DNA of 64,000 nucleotides from Dasyornis broadbenti. Taxonomy: Eukaryota; Chordata; Aves; Passeriformes; Dasyornithidae. The translations under genes and the position numbers were made by a program. Positions 36,914-49,582 of the stretch are shown piece after piece. Positions within the stretch are counted from its first letter, which is position 1. Each line of letters opens with the position of its first letter. The stretch spans positions 124,001 through 188,000 of the forward strand of contig VZRN01003245.1 of the NCBI GenBank assembly GCA_013397935.1. The letters are read 5' to 3'. A model generated the notes under the pieces. That model was not told where the DNA came from. It searched no databases and was given only the letters and a program-made list of their open reading frames with translations.

Positions 36914-37033
36914 ATTTTGTATGTTCCTGACCCAGACTACATTTCTAGTGTGGACAGCTCCCCCTCTCTAAGTCCTGTAAGTCCCCTATCACCTACATCT
37001 TCAGAAGCAGAACTTGACAAGGCTACAGTAAAT
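36914..37033 (+). CDS. OXR1: OXR1 internal exon C: end of LysM and Ser/Pro-rich linker
   Basis: The acceptor is at ttctttatag and entry is in phase 0. The peptide begins ILYVPDPDYISSVDSS, which completes the LysM GQ-x-L-x-VP closing motif. It continues PSLSPVSPLSPTSSEAE and ends LDKATVN, a Ser/Pro-rich, probably phosphorylated linker conserved in OXR1. The 3' end is uncertain. I prefer a donor at 37034 (AAT|GTAGGT), which gives 120 bp. A donor at 37028 (ACA|GTAAAT) removes two codons and also keeps phase 0, as the next exon requires. A third in-frame donor, GTAAGT at 36977, lies inside the exon. The acceptor and reading frame are secure; the last six bases are not. Confidence 0.9.
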
Positions 37034-40000
37034 GTAGGTATACCTATTGTCCTTGAAATTAATTTTCCCCATACAAGATAAATGTTACAGATGCTATGCT
37101 TTCTTCTTAAACTGTCCTTTTGTTTTAGGGAGAAAGTATTTGACAACACTTGGAGTTGAAAGTAAAATAGTTCCTTTTTAAAAGTAAATACAAGCATTTA
37201 ATCTTTGTAAATGACAGTTTTTCTATGTGAAACCTGATTTGAAGATAAATTACTTGTAGCAAAATAACTATCATTGCACACTGAAATCTTAATTAGTTTG
37301 TTACATTTCTGTATTTATTACATTCAGAGCTTTTTAAACATTTGTCTCTAATCTTATTGATAGTTTTTGTAGAAGTGATGTATTGGCAGGAATGCTCGGG
37401 TCCCCCTGCTTGCTGCAGAGGTCTGGGAAAGGGTTCTTTAGTTTCATTTTGCAAAATGAAGTTTAAAAAAAAGAAAGGGAATTACAGTGAATGGCTAATA
37501 CAGAATTAATTGCAGCTGACTTCTACTCACTACTCTAATTTTACCTTTGTAGACTTTCAAAATGCAAAAAATGTTTAGCTGTCAAAGCTGCCCTGTAATT
37601 CAGCTCACATGTTGATTTTTGGGTAGGAGCTAGCTTTGTAGAAGCATGTATTTCCAGGAACGCTGGTTTGCTGTCAACAGCATTCCATAGGGAGCAGTCC
37701 AGCCAGGAAGATTCAGTATTTGAGCCTGAGCTTCTCTGCAGTTTTTGCAACTACAACTTTATTTGGATGCTTCTTCATACATCACCACTGTTCTTTTCCC
37801 AGTTATCTTTTTCTCTCAAGTAACAAATTTCCTTGGTAAAAACATATTTTGATAGTGCTCAATCAAGCTGTCAAACATCTATTCCAGGATTCTGTGTGCT
37901 CAAAATTTAGGAAGGTTTGAGACTTTAAACATTTACTTACTTGCTTGCGTGACTTGGTCCCGACAAGTTTAAATATAAAGGTTTTGCTGGGTTGCTGAAC
38001 AGGTTCCCAAGCTGCATTACAAAATCTACGATGACCCTTCTACTGAAAATTACTGTTTGGTTTTGCTGTGTTACTTTTTCTCTGTCCTAGTATGCTAGTT
38101 CTGCTGTCATTTGTGCTGAATAATTTCTTTTGTGTTTGATGGCACACTGGGGGTGGTGTAGCACAGTAAATAGCACAGTCTGCAAGAATACCTTCTTGTA
38201 TCATGTATCTTGTATCTATATCAATCTCAGAAAGGCCTGCCCATGTAACATATGTTGTAAGAAGTTATTTGAGGGAAAATTACCAGTTTTACTATTAGAA
38301 ATCAGAGCTTTTCCTACAATGCGCTAGATTCCATGCAAGAAAAATACCTTATTCTTGCTTTTGTCAATTATCTTGTGTATTTGTTAGCATATAGTCGATA
38401 AGGAGGCTTAATAGTGTAACCATACGTGTAATTTGTTTGAAAAGTTTTATTGATTATACGTTCATAGCAGAGATAAAAACTTGAAGGTGTAGAAGAAACA
38501 AAGTAAATGAAAATACTCAACCTCTTTTGCAAAAGATTGTTCCATTTTGTGTAGTCAGTCCAGTGCTAGCAGCAATCGGAGTGTTAAACTTCATTTAACT
38601 GACACTTTATTGTTGCATAACTATTTTGTGCATCTTGTTACATGTTGTGGATCATTACAAGCAGTTCTTAAATGCTTCAGGAAAAGCCAAATGAGCAATG
38701 GGACAATACATAAGTGTTTATTTTGTCTCTGAGGCTTTTCAAAGTACATCTAAGGAAGGAAGAAATATTTGACAGAAAAAAAGCAAAGAACAGCAATCAC
38801 TTGTACTTGTCAGTGTGGACTGTGTGCACGATGGTTTTGTTTTCAGTCTCTCCAGTAACACAAAAGGCACTCAACTTCTGTGTGAGCAGTTAAGGCTGGA
38901 GGGGTTTGTTCTTCATCATAGCACCTGTCTTTCATGTTTTTCTTTTCTCTTTTTGCTGATTACTGTCATTATGAGTGAGAGAAATACTGGTATACATTCT
39001 CTAATGCTCTCTCTCGATGTCTTTCATCTTTGACTCTCCTCCAATTTTGACTCCAGATTTGCAGTTTAAATTTAAGTGTGTTTCAAGGTAATGTGTTCCT
39101 CTGCTTATATAATGTAAAGGAGTCTTCTCTCTGCTCTGATCATTGAAATCAATGATTTCTTGTTAGAAATTTAATAAGCTAACAAATATCTGAATGCCTG
39201 TTCAGTCAAAAATAAACTGACATGTTCTTTTCTTTTTCTTCTGTTTTATTGAACATTGGAGTAGCTTAACAAATCCATGTGGCTAGATACAAACCAGCAT
39301 GTGGCTGATATAAGACCTACATAACCTCGTTAAAGTTAGGGGGGTTTTGCTGTTGTATTATATTTCAATGTAACATTGTATTTCAATGTTGATGTCAGTG
39401 TGTATGTAAGAACTACCTTAGATTTTGAAGCCTTTCTGATGCTGCTGAATTTTTAACAGATTTCTTCATTCAGTGGTCTTAGGCACATAGTTGAGAAGAT
39501 CCCATATGCTTTGCTACCTATAAAGCTTAAACTCCCCTTCAAAATATGTACTGAAAAGGGCATCATCATTAAATTGGAAAGTCTACCATTGTGGTGGTAC
39601 ATTCTCCCCAGCCCTCCCTTTCCCAAGCCACAGTGCGATCTGAGATTGTGTCATGTGGCAATGTGATGGAAAAGAGCTGGCTTATTCATATGCACTTGGA
39701 TATCAGCTGAGTACTTTCAGAGCCACTTGCTAAGTTATGTGTCACAAGGGTGAGCATTTTTCAGGAGGAAAGCATATACAGGATAATTAATCTCCAGCAG
39801 GTTTGTTTCCTAATTATACCTTAATTAGCTTTTTCAGCAAAATTCAGTTCAGTGTTCTGTACATTGTTTTGGTTTTTTGGTTGCTCTCTATTGAAAGTCG
39901 AAAGATGTAGGCAAAGGCTACAGTAGTGCCAGAGAGATGAACTGAAAACCATTATGCATAATGTTCCTGGATATGATTAAAGACATTTGCCTTCAATCTG

Positions 40001-40971
40001 TGCTAGTGAATAGAACTGAACAGGAAAGCAGAAAATTGACAGCAATGGTTTGTGTTTTCTAAAAATAGTAATATTTTATTAGTAACTAAAAATAGCAATT
40101 ATGTATGAAATGGAAAACTTTAGAGAGGGGTGAAGCTCCAAAACAGAGTGTCTGTGCATATAAAATAGGTTTTGGTGAAGTCTGTCTTCTGTTAGTGTAG
40201 CTTTAATTTGAAAACAAATATTTTTTGCTGTCTGTCCTGTCCCTGGTAGGGTTCCATGTTCACTACTTAGTTGGATATACTGGTAGACTGCAAGATAATA
40301 GAGTTATCTATCTTCCCAGAGAGGTCTTGAAGGAAATCCTGTAAAAGTTAAATCGAGGCATGTGAATGACAAAGATGGTTGGAAACAGCCAGAGAGAATT
40401 TACCAAGGCTATATCATGCCTGACAAAACTGCTTTCTGTGATGAGATGACAGGCTCAACAGATGAGGGAAAAGCAGTGCTTGTTTGTTACCCATACTAGA
40501 GCCTGTCTCTTGACACTGTCCCAAAGCAGCCTTGTTAAAATACTGGAACAAGGTGAACTGAATGGGTGGAGTAGAACATGGGCCAGAAAAATGGCCAAGA
40601 TCATTGTGTTCAAACTTATTCAACATTTGTGATTTTTTTTTTTTGTTTGTTTTTTTTTCCCATCTTTTTTAGACTCATAGAGTGGCTTGGGTTGGAAGGG
40701 ACCTTAAAGATCATCTAATTCCAACTCCTCTGCCATAGGCAGGGACACCTTTCACTAGATAATGTTATTCAGATCCTCATCGAGCCTTGAACACTGTTTG
40801 CTGTGGTGATGGTCATTTTCAGATCCTTGAGGGTCCCTATTGGGGCAGTGCTTTTATAATCTGCCCATCAGTGACCTGACTAGTCAAACTACACAGCAGA
40901 AAATCTCTAGAAGTTAATATTGAAAAAGGCAAGTGGCTAAGTTCTTTTGTTTTTTTTATATTTCCTTTTAG
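37034..40971 (+). other. OXR1 intron between exons C and D
   Basis: Phase-0 intron of 3.9 kb with T-rich tracts at about 40632-40664 and the CR1 scrap at 40671. Nothing else was recognised. Confidence 0.9.
40671..40800 (-). mobile_element. CR1 LINE 3' end scrap
   Basis: Reversed CR1 3' terminus: ggcttgggttggaagggacc, then ttaaagatcatctaattcca and gccataggcagggacacctt. It breaks down after about 40,800. It sits between poly-T tracts and OXR1 exon D, in the intron. Confidence 0.9.
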
Positions 40972-41124
40972 GATTCAGATGGAGTCCAACAGAAGGAGTC
41001 AGCTGTTTCACCAGCACATGCATGTGTTCGTCCTTCAAGAGTGGTATCATCCACGTCCGAGGAGGAAGAAGCATTTACAGAGAAATTTCTAAAAATTAAT
41101 TGCAAGTACATCACTAATGGCAAG
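40972..41124 (+). CDS. OXR1: OXR1 internal exon D: linker end and start of the GRAM-like domain
   Basis: Exon of 153 bp (51 codons, phase 0 to 0). The acceptor follows ttatatttccttttag, and the donor is GTACTG at 41125. The first 20 or so residues (DSDGVQQKESAVSP onward) diverge from mammals, as linker sequence does. The remainder, RVVSSTSEEEEAF then TEKFLKINCKYITNGK, is near identical to vertebrate OXR1. It opens the GRAM-like domain, a pleckstrin-like fold often associated with membranes or phosphoinositides, although OXR1 lipid binding is not established. The acidic SEEEEAF motif is shared with NCOA7, but the following KINCKYIT fits OXR1. A minus-strand CR1 scrap ends about 170 bp upstream. 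Confidence 0.96.
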
Positions 41125-43842
41125 GTACTGAAACATTCAGGTTTTACTGTTACTGTATAGGATGCAATAATAAAACATGCTGAAGTATAAACATACAGTA
41201 GACTTTAGTCAGGGACGAGTAGATGAATCAACGTATGTGCATATATATGTCTATGTAAATATACTAATTTTTTTACTGACTGTTTATTTTGTATTCTCCA
41301 GACCACTTGTTTCAGGACATGATGCAAGCAGTTGATATGTAACAAACTTCCCTGATGCCGCGCTGTTACATAATTCTTTTATGTTGAGGGCATGAGGTCT
41401 GTTTGTTCCATGTGTTAGTACCTCTCATAAGTAATTTTTCTTAATTACAGTGGAGGAAAAATATGCTTTAAACTATAAGGAATTAGGTAGTTGTGTAGCG
41501 TTGCTTCCTTTTTTGTCTTCTTAAAGTAGAACAGGGTGAGCAGAATAAACCTCTGATTCTGTAAACGAGTTCTGTATTGTTCTCTGTTTGGTATGGCAGA
41601 AAGCTTCATTTTTGTTTTTTTTCTTTGAAGCAGTTACAGTTCTCTCAATAGCATGATTACACAAAATGCTTCAAAGTTAGTGGCACTTAATTAACCTCTG
41701 TTCAGCTTATAGGTGCACAAGTCTTGCATAAACTTTTAAGGACTGAAATAATGTCAAAACACTTTACCTCAGAACACTTTAGAAAAAATAAAAATGTATT
41801 GCTCTCCTACTTCACAGAAAAATTACTATTAGACACTTTATCTGTGAAAAATAATACCTTCACTCAAGCTCAATGAATGCAACAAAATTCAAAGTACTTG
41901 TAGTACTTCCTCCTTTGCCAGAAGTTTGGGTATGTATATGGAAATACTGCTGTTTCTGTATTGTTCAGCAATAGGTTTGCAGATAAGGTACACTAATGAT
42001 AAATAGATAAACGAGAATCTCCTAAAATTGCAATTTTTTTTCCTATTGCTGATCGGGAAAGGATTGCAGATCTATGTTTGTCTAGGGTTGAAGCCTTTTG
42101 ATGATATATAAAAGCAATTTGTTAGAAGTTGGTGAGGCAAGAATTGGAACAGCTTTGTTACTTTGTTCTACTTAGCAGTTAATTTTCTTAAATCCTTGCA
42201 TTCTGTCTTTAGGTGACTTTTTAGGTTGTTCCTAAATCCTAAATCATTGCTTACCAATTTTAAGTGCTGGTATGTAGAGGAATTGAGATCTGTGAGCCTT
42301 TGTTAGAAATTGGATGTACTGGAAAAAAATCTGGGGTTAAATTTTACAACATATTATTTATATGCTGTAGTTTCTACTCAGAATATTACAGGGAGTATTA
42401 ACAGCATCTATCTTTGACTTGCATCATTACAGCTTATTTTCCAAGAGCTTCAGGGAGAATTCTGTTTCTAAAAAGTTGTATAATCCATTGCAATATCAGT
42501 CCATACTTGGGGAGGTGAGTGGGAGAAAAATGAATACTGACTTGCTCAAATTTGAGTGCCAGATCTTGTAAGTTTAGTGTGTAACTTAGTCTGTGCCACG
42601 TATGGTAGTAATGTCCTCTTGAATGTTGTCTTGCGTCTCCTTGATACATTTTCTGATGATGCAGGATGATAAATTTTCAAAAGTTTTCTAGAGAAAGCTT
42701 AAAAGATTCATCCTCTGCTTCCTACTCTGGAAATGATTTTTGAAGCTCATAGTTAACCATTCTTTAAGGTTCAGCTGTGAAGTCTGTCATCATTGTGACT
42801 GCTGCTTGTAAACTGAAATCTAGTGAAAGCCTATTTTTCAGTGTGTTTGTGCAAAAGGGCTTTCATTAAGGTAAGATTGTCTTACTTCTCACTTTTTAAG
42901 ACTGCTTATTCTGTTTGTGGTTGGAGTTGGATTTAGTCACAACCTGTGACTTCCTGGACAAGCACAGAGGAATTCTCTGAGGAGCAGTGACTGGAACCTG
43001 GAATGCTTGCTCTGTTCATTGCTCTTGCTCCCTGTTAAATGTTTGTGGCTACTGATAGAGGCAGGGTGTTGAGCACAGTAAGAGACAGGGTCATGTGAAT
43101 GTGGCACATTCTGTACAGACAATAAATCAGTGTAGCCAGTGTGCTGCACTCACACCTTGATTCACTATTTACTGCCTATGTAGGTGTGACATCTTACAGC
43201 TGCACTGTTGTCTTCTGCTGTAGAAAAGTGTGCTGCTCTGGGTTTTTTTTCATTCTTTGCACTGTTCTTTGAGGCAAAAAAAAGTATTTTAAAAAGTCTG
43301 TTTGATTATAACTGAAACTAGTAAGGGAGGTTTGAAATTCTTCATTGTTTTTGCTAACTTGAATGTTTTGGAATATAGTAGGCAAAGGCAGATTACTAAT
43401 ACTGAGGATTGAAAAAACCCAAAACACCAACCTGGAAATGAGAGCACAGAAAGCACTCATTTGTTGTTTGTTAAGTAAAAAGAAGGACACTGCAGTTCAA
43501 AACTTATACAAGAAACTAAAATAAATGTTATTTTCATGTTAAAAGCTTCATAAATAATAAATTACAGTATTTATTCAACCTTGTGAGTTGAAGAATGTAA
43601 TGGAATTATTTAGAGAACTTAGCTTTGAAAAATTCTTGTCAGACCTCTGAAACCTTCTTAGAAGTGTTTAACTGAACTGCTTAATCTTAATGTGTGGGCT
43701 CACCAGTGTGATAATTTGGCTCTAAACCTCCCTCTATAATGATTGTTCAAACTTCCATCTCAGGTATTGCATGGGAGTTAGAGCCCATTTCCATTTCCTG
43801 AAGTCTAAGGAATTTTAATAGTAAGATGACAAAACTGATTCA

Positions 43843-43882
43843 GAAAGTAGATTAAACTGCATGTGCAGTTTAATCTTCTTTC
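43843..43882. repeat. Long near-perfect palindrome, 19-bp arms
   Basis: The left arm is 43843-43861 and the right arm 43864-43882, separated by only TG. Eighteen of 19 positions pair; the one mismatch is at 43848 against 43877. It lies in the intron between exons D and E. Confidence 0.95.
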
Positions 43883-44941
43883 AATATGTATGTTTTAATT
43901 TATCTGGATTAATATTTCCAGGTCCAACTTTAGGACTCAAGGGGTCTATTTTTTTAATAACCTAGAGTGTCCGTCCACATGGTTTTCAGTAATAAAGTGG
44001 CTTAGCATTTCTCTTTGAGGATCTTAAATCTGGACTTCACCTGAATGCAACTTTACTTCATGTCTTTGAAATCTGTTATGTACAGGAAGCTTGACTTCTA
44101 CACATGCTACTTTGGGGAGTTCTGTTCCAGATCAGAACTTCCTATAACATGTTGAACTACTTAGTAGCTACATGCAGAGCCTTATTTGTATCTCATTTTC
44201 ACACACGGTATTTTTAATATCTTTTTTCTCAACAACTAGTCAGTAAGTATGGTCCAAGAGAAACAATTCACTGGTTATTTGGTGGATGATGTCCTAAAAA
44301 ACTGTTTCCCAATGTTCTCTATCAATAGTTAAGCTGTTTATAGATATTAATTTTCTTAAATTCTTCCCAAAGACTTGAAAATTAGAAGATTAGAGCAAAC
44401 ATCAGTATATTGGAGTCATGTAGCAGTTGGTATGGTGCATGCCATGGTCCAGTGTTTTTGCCTGAGCTTGTGCTCTGATTTGCAGATCTCTCTCTAACAA
44501 CATTATTAGTACAAATAATTCTTACAGCTATTTTGAAAAATTGGATTTGTATAAAATAAAGTCAAAGAGTTATTTCTAAAATGTTAAGTGAATATGTGGT
44601 TAATATTAAAGGATTCTGGTCTGAGGACCCAATATGATAGCATATGACCACCCAGTAGAAGCTGTTCTCATCTTCTTATCTTAATATGAGTAGACGAGGG
44701 AATAGAAAGGGCATTGTTTTTCCTAAGTAAGCCCCCATGAAATTCTTCTCTTTGAAGAATATATTCACACTGAAAATATTTTCAACAGCTCAGCCAGGTC
44801 TGAGAGGAAGCTTTGGAACTTTCTTCCTGCTCCAAAAGCAAGGAACCAAGGAGATTACATGGGGAGCAGGCTAGGCTCTCAGTCATCTTTGGTGCTTATA
44901 AGATAGCAGGGAGATTAGCTTTTTGAAAATTACCAAGAACA

Positions 44942-45541
44942 GCATTACAGAATCATTTAGGTTGGAAAACGCCTCTAGGATGGAGTTCAACCTTTCCCTG
45001 ATCAGCACCTTGTCAACTAGACCATGCTACTAAGTGCCACATCCAGTCATTTCTTGAACACCTCCAGGCATGGTGACTCCACCACCTCCCTAGGTAGCCC
45101 ATTCCAATGCTTAACAGTCCTTTCTGTGAAGAAATTCCTACTGATGCCCAGCCGGAACCTCCTCTAGAACAGCTTGAGGCCATTTCTTCTTGTCTTGATG
45201 CTGGTTGCCTGAGAGTAGAGGCCAATCCCCGCCTGGCTACAGCCTCTTCTCAGGTAGCTGTAGAGAGTAATAAGGTTCCCCCCTTAGCTTCCTCATCTTC
45301 TCAGGCCAAAAAAACTCAACTTCCTCTGCTGCTCCTCATAGGTCTTAATCTCTAGGCCCTTCAACAGCTCAGTTACCGTTCTATGGACTTGCTCCAGCAC
45401 CTCAATGTCCTTCCTGAATTGAGGGGCCCAGAACTCAAAACAATATTTGACATGTGGCCTCACCAGTGCTGTGTACAGAGTGACAGTCACTGCTCTGGTC
45501 CTGCCAGGGTCACACTATTCTTGATACAGAGATGCTGTAGA
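44942..45541 (-). mobile_element. CR1 LINE 3' end including ORF2 C-terminus
   Basis: Reversed CR1 copy of about 600 bp in the largest OXR1 intron. The 3' UTR signature is ttacagaatcatttaggttg, followed by acctccctaggtagcccatt. On the minus strand at 45293-45490 an open stretch reads TLYTALVRPHVKYCFEFWAP, then IEVLEQVHRTVTELLKGLE and YEEQQRKLSFFGL. This is the CR1 ORF2 region just after the reverse transcriptase core. It ends at ctattcttgatacagagatg. Confidence 0.92.
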
Positions 45542-46613
45542 GTTTTTTCTGGTGTCACTGTTATTACCCATTCCTGGGTTTTTTATGGGACAACTGTGGC
45601 ATCTGCTCCCATAGTGTATAAATGTGTGTGAGTAACCAGAAAAGTTGTCGTAGAATCTTGAATGAGTGCATGGTATTAAAATGGTTAGGAGTTCATCATT
45701 GCTTACTCTGAGACAATAGTTCTGGAGTATATGTATTTTAGGAATGCTAACATGGAAATCTGTCTGATCCATAATGGCAAGCCAACAAGGAAATGAAGTT
45801 TCAGGTACTTCCTTTAAAGAGTAGATGGAATTTTTATCTTGACTTATGCAAAACTGTGCTGTTATGTCTCAAAGGCTGGAGCTTCTGCAGTTTCCATCTC
45901 TCAGGGAAGACCAGCGTAATACAATGGCTAGCTCTTAAACAGTTGGCTAAAGGCTTGTATTGTCCTACTTATGTTTTAATTTTTTTCCTCATAGAATCAA
46001 GAGCACTTGGTTTCTGTCCGTGCTAGAAACAACATCTATTGAGTAATAGGTTTTAAGGAAGCTTCTACTCCTCCAAACAAGTTAGAACGTAGTAAAGACA
46101 GAAGATATTTGTCCTGTAAGAGTCACAGAAATTGTTAGAGAAAGTGTCAGAAACACCAGCATGTCTGAAAAAGAGTAAAATTTGCCACGAGACAAAATGT
46201 TTCTTTATCTGGCTCTTACCTGGGCATTACTAAGCTACCTGGGTTAACATTCAGTGATCCTTGGAGGTAATAGTAAAAAATGACAGAAATATTAATGCTA
46301 ATTATTGTATTAGAAAGAATTTAATTTCTGTTAATTTGGGGCAGCAGTTTTATTCCAGAGAAGTGTTCTGAAGTGTTCATATAGCAACTGTGGACCATGT
46401 CTAGTAACTTGTGAGCCAGAAATGTTACATGATGTTTTTTAAGTAGGTAAGAATGAAATGGGTAATCTCTTGCTGAGGTGTTACAAATCCATTGTTTTCA
46501 AGATAACCTCTATAATCTTTCAGTTCTTCATAGTAATTGCAAGTGAAGTGTTTGTTCAACTGCTTAGTCAAATACAGATAAAAGCCTGATAGTTCTGAAT
46601 GTTCAGTTCTCAA

Positions 46614-46631
46614 TTTCTATTTCTATTTCTG
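46614..46631. repeat. Three-copy TTTCTA tandem repeat
   Basis: TTTCTA, TTTCTA, TTTCTG followed by TAG. It resembles a splice acceptor tract, but no OXR1-like coding sequence follows. Confidence 0.8.
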
Positions 46632-47562
46632 TAGTAAATTTTACTTTCCAATTAATTTTCATGTTGAGTATCTACCTATTGGTGTCGAGGTTTTCTTCTA
46701 AGGCCAAGATAAGAAGCTTTTATGTTTCTAGCTGTGTCTTTGAGGCTGCAGAGGTAGGCTTTAGGATGTTCCCATATGTGCTAAGGCGATGTCAAGGTAC
46801 AGGTTTGGGATTCTTTGCCATTAGACAGGCCATTGTCAGTCTTTTCTAGGAGGCTTCCAATTACAATAGAAGGTCTCTTGAACTTGTTTTTCTTACATAC
46901 TGAGTAGCCTTGCACAGAGTTTTGTCCTTGATATGATGGTGTTTCCTTAAGATACTAACAAGCTTGGCCTGTGGGGTTTGGGAGGGGTAAGTTGGTATTT
47001 TCTGAACTGCTAACACTGACTCAGAAGCAAGACAGCTAAAATAGTGATTGGTGTGCAACTGATTCTTCATACATGTTATTCTGGTGATGTGACTCTCTAA
47101 TAGTCAGATAAGCAATGTCAAACATATGAAACTTGTTTTTCTTTAATCAATTTTTGGCCTGTGCTGTCAGCTGAAGCAGTCTTATCTGTGCTCTTGAAAG
47201 CAAGTTATAGAGCACTGGAGCTTGTTGACATGAATGATATGTCAGTTGTGCCAGCACACCACAGAAAAATGTCGTCTCTTTATTGCCCCAAAAGCTTTAG
47301 CACTTCCTGTGCACTAATGTATCAAGGAAGTAATGAAATTGCAAACAAATTAGGACAATGTTATTCTGGAAATGAAGAGCTCTCTAATCAACTTAATTAC
47401 TGGTTTTTTTCTACTGAATAATAGGTAATTTTGGAAGGTGGTGTTGAACAGTTAAATCCTTCAAATACAGCAGTGATACAGCTTTACCATTTTCTCTTTT
47501 CTCCAGCCTGATTGTTCTGAAGATCCACATGCAGTATATGGGCAATGAAAAAATAGAAGAGC

Positions 47563-47640
47563 ATATTTTAGTTGGAAGGGACCTAAAAGGATCATCTAAT
47601 CCAACTGCCATCAAGACTATGACCTTTTCTGGGCCAGATC
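47563..47640 (-). mobile_element. CR1 LINE 3' UTR scrap
   Basis: Short match to the reversed CR1 3' end: agttggaagggacctaaaag, then gatcatctaatccaactgcc. The terminal repeat is lost. Confidence 0.6.
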
Positions 47641-49397
47641 TAGATAGTATTAATAAAATTCTATTTTCATGACCATTGATGAAAGAACTCACATATAGAA
47701 AACCTGTTGCTTTTTTGTTTTAATTACGTATTGAATTTACAGAAGTTATTTTTGTATAAAGAGAGGCAGTCATTCTTTTGATTAGACTCATTGACTTCCG
47801 CAGTCACATTAAATTTGTTTTCTAGACTACAATAGATACAACTAACTGTAGACTTCTCTTGATAGTTGTCCTCTTGGATGTCCTTTTTGCACTTTGAAAG
47901 ACTGTTCCCACAATATAGTGCTGGGAAAGAAATGCCAGTGACTTTCAGTACCTTAAACACCTCGGAATTATGTAAATGTGTTCTGCTGACTTCAAAGTCT
48001 TCAGCATATGTGTTCATTCTAAAAGATATATATAAAATCTGACTAAGCACTGAGCAACTAAGAGACTCAAGTACAGATTCCTGAGCTGCTTTTGAGACCT
48101 GTTTTCATTTTTTCTAGAGATAACATTGGTCATTGTTGTAGACTTTAATACTATTTTTATTTTGATTTGGGTTTTTTATAACTTGCACTTTCCTTTTTAC
48201 TACTTGGCACCTTTGTTTTCCTATTGTGAAGGTCATCAGCCATCACCTGGGAACAAATTTGTCGAGTTGGAAAGAACTGTAGCTGTATTTTGTGCTGTGC
48301 TAATGTCTTCTTGAAACAAAATTGAAAACAATCTCCACCAATACACACTGTTTATAATAGTTGTATCATCAGTAAGATAAATAATTATTCCTTCAACAGC
48401 ATGTGAAGTGACCCTTATCTGGTTCTTGCACAAAAGTTTTGAATGTCTGTCCAGATTTGTAAAGTCTTTAGGAGTCAAGATCTTAACTGAATTATTCTTG
48501 TCATTCTGCTTAAAGCTAGATTTTTCTCCAGTTTATAATTTTAGCTCGAACTCTACTGTTCCAACAATTAAATTAATTTCTGTAGCAGGCAATTGCTGTT
48601 TATGTTTGCATGTGGTTCTAAGTTTTTTGTTTAAAAAAAGTTCAACATATTGTAAGCTAACTTTGTTTTTACACCTGTATTGTATAAGAACCCTACAACT
48701 CATAGTATGAATACCAACCTCAAAACTTTTCATAGCCAAAGTTTAAACTCTACTTATATTCATGTACTGCAGCAGTATTATTGTGATTGAAACCATCCAA
48801 AGTTCCATCTTTAAAAATCTTGAGTTTTAAATTCTAGTTTTATTCTGTAAATGTATTTGTCCAATCAGTCAACATGTTGATTAAGTTAGAAGGATGTGTG
48901 TCAGCATCTCCGTTACTTTTCTATAAAGTTACTTTTGTATAAAGAAAATTAAGATAAATAGCAGTTTTTGAAGGTCTCTCTAAATAAGTAATAGAAAGTG
49001 AGAGAGAAGAGTTGAGAGTCAAGTTTTAGACAAAAATTGCTTTCAAACCTTTCAGTTAAGCTCTGTGGTTATCTGGGAAGGATGTTTTCTTTCATCAGAA
49101 CAGCTGCTCAGTGTATCCTTCAGTGTGTAAGGGTTTATCTTACTTTACTAAAACCAGTTATTGATTAGTTGTAAGGAGTAAAACTGGGAAAGCAGGTGCT
49201 ATTACTTGGCTTCCCCAGAAAAAGTTGCAGTTTCTTGTGTTTAGCAGTGACTTAATAACATAACAGATTGTTTAAATATAAATTAAAAGTTGTTTATTTT
49301 TTAAAAAAATAAAAAACACCTTTTTAATACTGAAAAATGAAGAATAAGGTGGAATTGGCAGGAGAAAAATTACTACTTCTTTTCCCTCTCATTTTAG

Positions 49398-49582
49398 GGT
49401 ACAGTCAATGGTGTGCTGCTAGTGACGCCAAATAATATAATGTTTGATCCTCATAAAATGGATCCTCTGGTCCAAGAGAATGGCTGTGAAGAATATGGCA
49501 TCATGTGTCCAATGGAAGAAGTGATGTCAGCTGCTCTATATAAGGAAATTGTGGACAGCAAAATTAAGGATTCATTAAGCAT
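49398..49582 (+). CDS. OXR1: OXR1 internal exon E: main part of the GRAM-like domain
   Basis: Exon of 185 bp, acceptor ctctcattttag, donor GTAAGA at 49583, phase 0 in and phase 2 out. It encodes GTVNGVLLVTPNNIMFDP, then HKMDPLVQENGCEEYGI, MCPMEEVMSAALYKEI and VDSKIKDSLS. The hallmark VTPNNIMFDPH and ENGCEEYGIMCPMEEV blocks are shared by OXR1 and NCOA7, and IMCPMEEVMSAA is OXR1-specific. With exon D it completes the GRAM-like domain. The flanking introns are 8.3 kb and 2.7 kb. No in-frame stop occurs, and the split Ile codon (AT + A) is restored by the next exon. Confidence 0.97.

Larger units (their letters stand above)
41125..49397 (+). other. OXR1 intron between exons D and E
   Basis: Phase-0 intron of 8.3 kb, the largest complete one. 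It holds the 40-bp palindrome at 43843, CR1 copies at 44942 and 47563 and a TTTCTA repeat at 46614. The minus-strand frames at 47724-48050 and 48236-48478 have no recognised homology. Confidence 0.92.

Noticed and set aside
43843..43882. Palindrome as a microRNA precursor
   Set aside because: A 2-base loop and 19-bp arms are too short for a normal pre-miRNA hairpin.
46614..46640. TTTCTA repeat ending in TAG as an unlisted splice acceptor
   Set aside because: The sequence after it reads into stops, has no similarity to OXR1, and the exon D to E junction phases already match without it.
47724..48478. Two adjacent minus-strand frames of 108 and 80 codons
   Set aside because: Considered as a decayed retroelement or antisense gene. 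No reverse-transcriptase, protease or other motif is seen, the frames differ, and the base composition matches the intron.
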